The notes under the pieces are model-generated. The model worked only from the letters and a program-made list of their open reading frames with translations, made no database searches and was not told where the DNA came from. 10,783 nucleotides of DNA. Source: DATKAB01 sp964542745. Its GTDB lineage: Bacteria; Eisenbacteria; RBG-16-71-46. A program made the translations under genes and the position numbers. Shown in pieces: positions 5,678 through 10,783 of this stretch. The number at the start of each line of letters is the position of its first letter. Position 1 is the stretch's first letter. The stretch spans positions 1-10,783 of the forward strand of contig CAZIVR010000114.1 of NCBI GenBank assembly GCA_964542745.1, in the 5' to 3' direction.

Positions 5678-6598
5678 ATGCGCGCCCTCGCGACGCTCCT
5701 GCTCCTGGTGACGGCCGCGGGCGGCGCCGGTTCCGCCGCCGCGGCACCGGCGGCGACGCCTTCGCCGGCCGCGCGTGCCGACACGCTGTTCGCGCGCCGC
5801 GACTGGAAGGGGGCGGCCGCCGCGTACGAGGCGATCGCGCGGCGCGAGCCGGATTCGTTCCGCGCGTGGTTCCGGCTGGGGGCGAGCCACCACGCCCTCG
5901 AGCGCTGGGACCCGGCGATCGCCGCCTACCGGAACGCGCAGCGGCTCGAGGGCTTCCCGTTCGTGGCGCGCTACAACCTCGCGTGCGCCTTCGCGCGGAG
6001 CGGGCGGCGCGATTCGGCGCTCGCGACGCTCCACGGGCTCGTGGACCGCGGCTACCGCCAGGCCGCGCAACTCGAGGCCGACGCCGACTTCGAGTCGCTG
6101 CGGGCCGACAGCGGGTTCCGGGCGATCCTCGAGCGGGCCCGCCGCAACGCCGAGCCGTGCGCGTACCGGAGCGAGTCGCGGCAGTTCGACTTCTGGATCG
6201 GCGAGTGGGACGTGTTCGACCCCACGCGCGGCATGGGCCGGGCCGGATCGAGCCGCATCGAGCGGATCCTCGGCCAGTGCGTGCTGCTCGAGAACTGGAC
6301 CGGCGCGCTCGGGGGCTCCGGCAAGAGCTTCAACCTCTGGAATCCCGACACCGGCTGCTGGCAGCAGACCTGGGTGGATGATTCCGGCCGCGCCACCTAC
6401 TACGACCGCAGCCGGATCGAGGGCGCTTCGATCGTCTTCCTCGCCGACGCGAAGGGCCCGGGCGGGGCGCCGCTCCTGCTTCGCCTGACGTTCACGCCGC
6501 TCGGCCCCGACGAAGTGCGCCAGTGGGGCGAGAACTCGTCCGACGGCGGCGCCACCTGGACGACCGCCTACGACCTGCTCTACCGGCGCCGCAGGTAG
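5678..6598 (+). CDS. Exported TPR protein fused to a FWIGEWDV-type C-terminal domain
   Basis: 306 residues. Residues 1-23 look like a signal peptide (LATLLLLVTAAGG core, Ala-rich end). Residues about 34-101 contain two tetratricopeptide units (ADTLFARRDWKGAAAAYEAI and AWFRLGASHHALERWDPAIA), followed by a TPR-like stretch with LVDRGYRQAAQLEADADFESLRAD, a tail often seen in bacterial TPR proteins. The C-terminal part (about 168-302) begins FDFWIGEWDVFDP and continues with GQCVLLENWTG and WQQTWVDDSGRATYYD. It resembles a DUF1579-like, lipocalin-type beta-barrel often annotated as hypothetical; that family name is tentative. The ATG lies five bases after the regulator stop with only a weak TAGGG before it, so translation is probably coupled. 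It may be an output or accessory protein of the two-component system, perhaps periplasmic. The 3' end overlaps the convergent gene by 19 bases. Confidence 0.85.
   Translation: MRALATLLLLVTAAGGAGSAAAAPAATPSPAARADTLFARRDWKGAAAAYEAIARREPDSFRAWFRLGASHHALERWDPAIAAYRNAQRLEGFPFVARYNLACAFARSGRRDSALATLHGLVDRGYRQAAQLEADADFESLRADSGFRAILERARRNAEPCAYRSESRQFDFWIGEWDVFDPTRGMGRAGSSRIERILGQCVLLENWTGALGGSGKSFNLWNPDTGCWQQTWVDDSGRATYYDRSRIEGASIVFLADAKGPGGAPLLLRLTFTPLGPDEVRQWGENSSDGGATWTTAYDLLYRRRR
6580..6598. repeat. Imperfect palindrome spanning the convergent stop codons
   Basis: The 19 bases shared by two convergent genes form CTACC...GGTAG with 8 of 9 base pairs matching around the central base. Both genes stop with TAG inside it, and both proteins end in RRR. 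It may be a small bidirectional transcript-end hairpin, but it has no T-run. Confidence 0.5.
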
Positions 6599-8469
6599 GC
6601 GGGCATCGCCGCGGGGCGCGGTCCGCCGTCCCCGATCGAGTTGAACCGCACGCTGTCGGCCTTCGCCACCGCCGAGAACCAGCCGGTGATGCGCGACCCC
6701 ACCAGGTTCGGCGTGGCGAACTGCACGGTGTTCCCGACCGGGTAGCGCACCGGCCCGTTGGTGGCCCACAGCCGGAACACGTAGCCGCCCGTGACCAGCG
6801 GGTCGTTGGGCATCGAGAACTGGGGCTGGCCGGTGCCGGTGCCGACCACGTGGCTCGCCCCGGGAGACAGATCGGTGAATATCGCGGGGAAGGTGCCGAA
6901 CGAGCCCGATTCGACCGAGCCGATGTAGCGGGCCGAGTACCCGATCTGTCCCGAGAGCGGATCGCTCCAGCTCGCGGTGAAGGACGCGGCCAGCACGTCG
7001 TCGTCGAGCGGCTCGGTGATCAGCGGCTGCCCGGGCATCAGGACCTGTGCCGTGGCGTCCACCACGCCGTCGGGCTCGAGGTCCACGCGCAGCGTGTAGA
7101 TCTCCCCCGGGATCAGGCTGAACCCCGGCGACTGGCCGGTGACCATGCCGTAGACGCCGTTCGCCAGTTGCGGAAGCGTGCGCAAGTGGGTCGGGTCCTC
7201 GAGGTCCACCCGCGCGCCGTTGAGCGGCACCGGGGTCGCGGCCGTCGAGCGGATGCGAACCGTGGCGGCGTCGCGCGGCACGCCGATCAGGGCGCGGCCG
7301 CGGCTGATCTCCGCCTCGACCGTGAAGAAGGTGCTGGCGCCGCCGCCCGCGAGCGTGATCGGCACGGTGACGCACGGCGTGCCGAGCGCCCCGCCGGTGG
7401 CGGTCGCCGAGCCGAGGCTCACGCTCCCGGTCGCGGGGCGGGTGGCGATCAGGCGGACGAAGGTCTCGGGCGGCACGCTCACCCGGTAGGCTCCGCCCGC
7501 GCCGCTCACCACCGCGCCGCCCGGGTACGCCTGCACGGTCGCGCCCGCGACGCCGGCCCCGCCGCCGGACACGACGCCCTCGACGCACGCGTTACTGCCG
7601 TTGAGGAAGCCCGCGGCGAACCACGACAGGCTCGCCACCGTGACCCGCACCTCGGGCTTGCCGTCCACCGGCGAGGCGAACACCTCGCCGGTCGCGAAGC
7701 CCTGCCACTCGCCCGCGGTGTCGTCGTAGCGGAAGCAGGGCACGAACTGGCCGATCGCCACCCGCGCGTCCGTGGCGAGCGCGTCCGGAACGCGCAGGCG
7801 GAGCAGCGCGGGCGTCGCCAGCGCGAACGATCCGCCGGCTCCGTCGCCGAGCCGCACGTCGGCGATCGCGAAGGGCTCGAGCGCGCCGGCGCCGCCGAAC
7901 ACGTTGCGCGCCGCGAACGTCCCCGGCATGGCGATCACCCGCGACGAGGTCGGGTCGATGCCGGTGACCGAGACCTGCGCGCTCGAGCTGCCGGTGACGA
8001 ACCCGGAGGGCAGCGTCACCGCGGACTTGGAGCCCGGATCGGCGACCGTGCCGCCGGCCGCGGTGAACACGGTCTGGGTGGCGCCGAGCGGGGCCATCAC
8101 CAGCGCCACCGAGCGGGTCTCGCCCGTGGCCAGCTGCGCGCTGACCGGATGCGGCGCGTACCCGGCGGCGCGGCCCGTCGCGGCGAACTTCGTGTTGGCG
8201 GGAACCGTGAGCGAGAAGAAGCCGGACGAGTTGGTGACCGCCGCCGGGCCGGCGGACGGAACCGACGACACGCTCAGCCCCGCGAGCGGGAGGCCGCTGC
8301 CGCCGATCGCGGTGCCGGTGAGGGTCGCGGTGGGACCCGCGGGCGCCGTGGGGGGCGGCGCGTCGTCCCCGCGCTTCGAGGCGCAGGAGGCCGAGAGCAG
8401 CGCGAGCGAGAGCGCCGCGGCGGCGGCGCGCCGCGCACCGGGGCGGCCGGGATGCGATCGAAGCGTCAT
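6580..8469 (-). CDS. Large secreted/lipoprotein-like protein with carboxypeptidase-regulatory-like domains
   Basis: 629 residues. The N terminus has a basic stretch, a hydrophobic LSLALLSAS core and Cys29, suggesting export and possibly lipid attachment; the lipobox (SASC) is imperfect. A Pro/Ala-rich linker (about 37-46) follows. Residues about 47-128 form a carboxypeptidase-regulatory-like/CnaB-like beta-sandwich (TGTAIGGSGLPLAGLSV, SSGFFSLTVPA). Residues about 130-290 resemble the region seen in FAM171/CILP-like and ZU5-like surface proteins (LPSGFV, VPCFRYDDTAGEWQGFATG, VTVASLSWFAAGF). A second regulatory-like domain begins at about 294 (CVEGVVSGGGAGVAGATVQAYPG). The rest (about 375-629) is beta-rich with an Fn3-like stretch near 490-590 and no sorting domain. 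It is probably an outer-surface structural or binding protein. The ATG at 8469 has a weak GAGG very close upstream. It is divergent from the repeat protein gene at 8689. Confidence 0.83.
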   Translation of the reverse strand: MTLRSHPGRPGARRAAAAALSLALLSASCASKRGDDAPPPTAPAGPTATLTGTAIGGSGLPLAGLSVSSVPSAGPAAVTNSSGFFSLTVPANTKFAATGRAAGYAPHPVSAQLATGETRSVALVMAPLGATQTVFTAAGGTVADPGSKSAVTLPSGFVTGSSSAQVSVTGIDPTSSRVIAMPGTFAARNVFGGAGALEPFAIADVRLGDGAGGSFALATPALLRLRVPDALATDARVAIGQFVPCFRYDDTAGEWQGFATGEVFASPVDGKPEVRVTVASLSWFAAGFLNGSNACVEGVVSGGGAGVAGATVQAYPGGAVVSGAGGAYRVSVPPETFVRLIATRPATGSVSLGSATATGGALGTPCVTVPITLAGGGASTFFTVEAEISRGRALIGVPRDAATVRIRSTAATPVPLNGARVDLEDPTHLRTLPQLANGVYGMVTGQSPGFSLIPGEIYTLRVDLEPDGVVDATAQVLMPGQPLITEPLDDDVLAASFTASWSDPLSGQIGYSARYIGSVESGSFGTFPAIFTDLSPGASHVVGTGTGQPQFSMPNDPLVTGGYVFRLWATNGPVRYPVGNTVQFATPNLVGSRITGWFSAVAKADSVRFNSIGDGGPRPAAMPAYLRRR

Positions 8470-8586
8470 GGTCCTCGCCGGCGCGGCCCGCGGCGCATCC
8501 CGTCGCCGGGAGGGCCCGCCTGGTTCCGGTTGAAACGCGGAGGCGCCGAACCGCCGGCAGCGGCTCGACGCCCGGTTGCGGCGAGG

Positions 8587-8592
8587 ATTCTA
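8587..8592 (-). promoter_or_regulatory. Candidate -10 for the lipoprotein-like gene
   Basis: The minus strand reads TAGAAT here, one of the few AT-rich hexamers in the intergenic region, about 117 bases before the ATG at 8469. No convincing -35 sits 16-18 bases upstream, so the call is weak. Confidence 0.25.
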
Positions 8593-8607
8593 GCAGGTCC
8601 GCCGGCC

Positions 8608-8623
8608 GTTGCGCCGCGGCAAC
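8608..8623. repeat. Short inverted repeat in the divergent promoter region
   Basis: GTTGC (8608-8612) and GCAAC (8619-8623) flank a six-base GC centre. The dyad overlaps the candidate -35 of the rightward gene, so it could be an operator, but 5-bp arms are short enough to arise by chance. Confidence 0.3.
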
Positions 8624-8638
8624 CCTTCGGCATAGCCT
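8609..8638 (+). promoter_or_regulatory. Candidate promoter for the repeat-protein gene
   Basis: TTGCGC (8609-8614), an 18-bp spacer and TAGCCT (8633-8638) predict a start near 8645 and a leader of about 45 bases containing the Shine-Dalgarno. It matches the layout proposed upstream of the cysteine-rich gene. The rest of the 8470-8688 gap shows nothing else beyond the elements listed. Confidence 0.3.
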
Positions 8639-8677
8639 CCCGCCTCCCAGGTCCACTCCGCGATCCGACCCCCACTC

Positions 8678-8684
8678 GGAGGTG
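8678..8684 (+). promoter_or_regulatory. Shine-Dalgarno fixing the GTG start at 8689
   Basis: GGAGGTG lies four bases before the GTG at 8689, which opens directly into a signal peptide. The arrangement is the same as at 2341-2352. Confidence 0.75.
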
Positions 8685-8688
8685 CCGC

Positions 8689-10783
8689 GTGCCGAGCCTC
8701 AAGACGCCTGCAGCCATCGTCATTGCCCTCTTGTGCCTCGGGACCGCCGTCCCCGGACACTCCGCCGGATCCCCCGGCTCCATCATCCAGGACCGCCCCC
8801 GCGACCGCCGGGACACCGAAGCCATGGCCCGCACGGCGCTCGCGCGGCTCGAGCGCGCCCGCGCGGCGGCCGCCCGTTCCGGCGGCGTCGCGTCGCAGGA
8901 CCGCGGTCGCGGCGGGCCGGTGGTCCACGGCTGGATGGGGAACGGGACACCCGTGACCACCAACGCGATGGGGCAGTTCGGCGCCGACGTGGTTGCGGAC
9001 GGCGCCGGCGGCGCGCTGGCGGCGTGGAGCGACGTTCGAAACCTGAGCCTCGACGTGTTCTGCAACCGCCTCGACGCGAACGGCAACTTCGCCCCGGGCT
9101 GGAGCGGCGCCGGCCTCGAGGTGGCGGTGCGCGACTCGTTCCTGCTCGACGTGCAGATCACCTCGGACGGGGCGAACGGCGCCTTCGTCGGTTTCTCCGA
9201 GCTCGACCGGAGCACGTTCCAGGTGGAGCACGTGATCCTCCAGCGCGTGCTAGGGAGCGGCGCGATCGCGGGCGGCTGGCCCGCGGCCGGGAAGCAGGTG
9301 GTCACCGGCGAGGTGCTCGGCTACGAGCTCCAGCCGGACGGCGCGGGCGGCGTGTTCGTGGGGTGGTTCGACATCGATTCGCAGGCGTGGGTGCTGCGCC
9401 TCGACAGCGCCGGCAACCCGGTGAGCGGCTGGCCCGGCGCGGGGCTGCCGGCCGGGCCGGCCGCGGCGCTCGACATCGAGTTCGCGGCGGACGGCGGCGG
9501 CGGCTTCTTCCTGGCATGGGTCAGCAACGACTCCGTGCTGTGCACGCGCTACGCCGGGAACGGCACGGTCGCGAGCGGCTGGACCGCCGCCGGGACGCCG
9601 GTCGCCGCGGGCGGGTTCGGGACGAACGACGTCGCGATCACGCGTCTCACGAGCGGCGACGCGATGGTCACGTGGTCGGACAGCCGGAATTTCGACATCG
9701 ATCTCTTCGCGGCGCGCCTCAACGCCTCGGGCGGCTTCGCGTCGGGATGGGGCTTCAACGGTGTGCCCGTGTGCCAGGCCGCGGGGCTCCAGGCCTTCAC
9801 CGAGGCCGTCTCCGACGGCGCGGGCGGCGCGAACTTCATCTGGGCCGACTTCCGCGACCTGGGCGGGGTCGCGGTCTACTCGCAACGCATCACCGCCACC
9901 GGCACGGTCGCCTCGGGCTGGGCTGCCGACGGCGTGCAGATGTGCCCGGCCAACACCTCCAAGTTCCTCGAGGATTACGTCGGCGACGGCGCGGGCGGAA
10001 TCTTCGCCGGCTGGTCGGACGACCCCATGGCCAGCGGCAGCACCGACGTTTACGCGCAGATGATCCAGGGGAACGGCACGCGCCCGTCGGCCTACCCGGC
10101 CTCCGGGCTCGTGGTCTGCAACGCGGCCAACGACCAGTACGAGATCGCGCTGACCGGGGACGGCGCGGGCGGCGCGATCATGACCTGGGGCGACGACCGC
10201 GATCCGCTCACGAGCGGCCGCGTCTACGCCGCCCGCATCCGGAACGACGGCACCCCGGCCCAGGCGGCGCTCGCCAGCGCCGTGGCCGAGCCGGGCGTGG
10301 TGCGCCTCATGTGGTTCAGCCCCGACGGCGCCTCGTTCGCCGCCACGCTCGAGCGCGAGGAGAACGGCGGGGGCTTCGCGGCGATCGCCGAGGTGCGCGC
10401 CGACGCGACCGGGCAGGTGCGCTACGAGGACCGCGCGGTGGCCGCGGGAGCGCTCTACCGCTACCGGCTGGTCGTGTCCGAGGGGGCTGCCCGCACGGTG
10501 CTCGGCGAGGTCGCGCTCCGGGTGCCCGGGGCGCTCGACCTCGCGATCGAGCCCGCGCGACCCAACCCGACGGCGGGCCCGCTCACGCTGGCGTTCACGC
10601 TGCCATCGGCGGGCGCCGCCACGCTCGACCTCGTGGACATCGCGGGGCGGCGGGTGATCGCGCGGGAAGTCGGGGGTGCGGCGGGCCGGCACGTGCTGCG
10701 CGTCGCCGAGGCGCTGGTTCCGGGCGTCTACGTGGTGCGCCTCTCGCAGTCGGGCCGGAGCGCGGTTTCTCGCGTCGTGGTCA
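8689..10783 (+). CDS. Secreted eight-repeat (beta-propeller-like) protein with Fn3-like and T9SS-type sorting domains, cut at right edge
   Basis: The frame is open from the GTG to the window end (698 codons); probably only a few codons are missing. A signal peptide (about 1-26, core AAIVIALLCLGTAV) leads into an Arg/Ala-rich stretch. From about residue 80 to 520 two motifs alternate. GWxxxGxxV has its aromatic at 82, 138, 197, 248, 298, 354, 411 and 469 (the last is Tyr). DGAGGxxxxW/F has its Asp at 104, 160, 217, 268, 324 (degenerate SGDAM), 376, 433 and 491. Spacing is 50-59 residues, as expected for beta-propeller blades. Many units add a D-x-R/S turn and a strand ending RL. Residues about 535-617 look Fn3-like (VRLMWFSPDG, YRYRLVVSEG). 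Residues about 620-698 are a Por/T9SS type A-like C-terminal domain: PARPNPTAG, FTLPSAG, DIAGRRV and VPGVYVVRL. In that pathway this domain directs export across the outer membrane and is then removed. Ligand unknown. Confidence 0.87.
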   Translation, partial: MPSLKTPAAIVIALLCLGTAVPGHSAGSPGSIIQDRPRDRRDTEAMARTALARLERARAAAARSGGVASQDRGRGGPVVHGWMGNGTPVTTNAMGQFGADVVADGAGGALAAWSDVRNLSLDVFCNRLDANGNFAPGWSGAGLEVAVRDSFLLDVQITSDGANGAFVGFSELDRSTFQVEHVILQRVLGSGAIAGGWPAAGKQVVTGEVLGYELQPDGAGGVFVGWFDIDSQAWVLRLDSAGNPVSGWPGAGLPAGPAAALDIEFAADGGGGFFLAWVSNDSVLCTRYAGNGTVASGWTAAGTPVAAGGFGTNDVAITRLTSGDAMVTWSDSRNFDIDLFAARLNASGGFASGWGFNGVPVCQAAGLQAFTEAVSDGAGGANFIWADFRDLGGVAVYSQRITATGTVASGWAADGVQMCPANTSKFLEDYVGDGAGGIFAGWSDDPMASGSTDVYAQMIQGNGTRPSAYPASGLVVCNAANDQYEIALTGDGAGGAIMTWGDDRDPLTSGRVYAARIRNDGTPAQAALASAVAEPGVVRLMWFSPDGASFAATLEREENGGGFAAIAEVRADATGQVRYEDRAVAAGALYRYRLVVSEGAARTVLGEVALRVPGALDLAIEPARPNPTAGPLTLAFTLPSAGAATLDLVDIAGRRVIAREVGGAAGRHVLRVAEALVPGVYVVRLSQSGRSAVSRVVV

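Noticed and set aside
3106..5747. Long minus-strand open frames (576 and 515 codons) opposite the kinase and regulator
   Set aside because: The kinase and regulator are certain from catalytic motifs; the antisense translations are His/Arg/Asp-rich mirror images of those codons.
5651..7588. A 645-codon minus-strand open frame across the TPR gene and the end of the lipoprotein-like gene
   Set aside because: It lies in a different frame from the real minus-strand gene and is antisense to the TPR gene; the product is Arg-rich with no motif.
8929..10270. Repeat array as CRISPR or a DNA satellite
   Set aside because: The periodicity is at protein level with diverged DNA, in one continuous frame, with no identical DNA repeats or spacers.
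9250..10692. A 480-codon minus-strand open frame opposite the repeat protein
   Set aside because: Its apparent repetitiveness mirrors the DGAGG repeats on the real strand; there is no ribosome site or domain.
1..10783. A defence, toxin-antitoxin or mobile system
   Set aside because: No recombinase, nuclease, toxin, phage or transposase motif was seen, and base composition looks uniform across the window.

Overview
The window is very GC-rich bacterial DNA, roughly 70% GC by eye, with almost every codon ending in G or C. It is densely coding and holds eight protein genes, two of them cut by the window edges. The last gene ends in a Por/T9SS-type C-terminal sorting domain attached to DGAGG/GW repeats. 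With the high GC and the Ala/Pro-rich envelope proteins, this suggests a member of the Fibrobacterota-Chlorobiota-Bacteroidota (FCB) side of the tree, for example a Candidatus Eisenbacteria-like lineage. That placement is inference; no rRNA or other marker gene is present. I see no tRNA, rRNA, CRISPR array, insertion sequence or phage gene.

Layout from left to right: (1) 1-867, minus: the N-terminal 289 codons of a glycogen-debranching-type enzyme, running off the left edge. (2) 909-939: a likely intrinsic terminator for the next gene. (3) 973-2157, minus: a membrane-anchored protein of the divergent polysaccharide deacetylase fold in which the usual catalytic motifs appear lost. (4) 2158-2351: a divergent promoter region with a good TTGACG-N17-TAAGTT promoter leftward, and dyads and a GC hairpin rightward. 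(5) 2352-3188, plus: an exported, cysteine-rich, Ala/Lys-rich protein of unknown family with two related CxxC modules at its C terminus. (6) 3250-6598, plus: a probable operon of a HAMP-less sensor histidine kinase, an OmpR-type response regulator, and an exported TPR protein fused to a FWIGEWDV-type domain. (7) 6580-8469, minus: a large secreted or lipoprotein-like protein with carboxypeptidase-regulatory-like (CnaB-like) domains; its 3' end overlaps the TPR gene by 19 bp. (8) 8470-8688: a second divergent intergenic region. (9) 8689 to the right edge, plus: a secreted protein with eight ~55-residue repeats, probably a beta-propeller, then an Fn3-like domain and a sorting domain.

Most of the content concerns the cell envelope: four exported proteins, one membrane-anchored protein and an envelope-sensing two-component system. 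The kinase, regulator and TPR genes are spaced like one transcription unit. The cysteine-rich gene lies 61 bp upstream of the kinase and may belong to the same regulon, but a strong hairpin sits between them. The least explained items are the cysteine-rich two-module protein, the apparent pseudo-deacetylase and the eight-repeat secreted protein. I see no defence or mobile system. Several very long open frames opposite real genes are GC-driven shadows.
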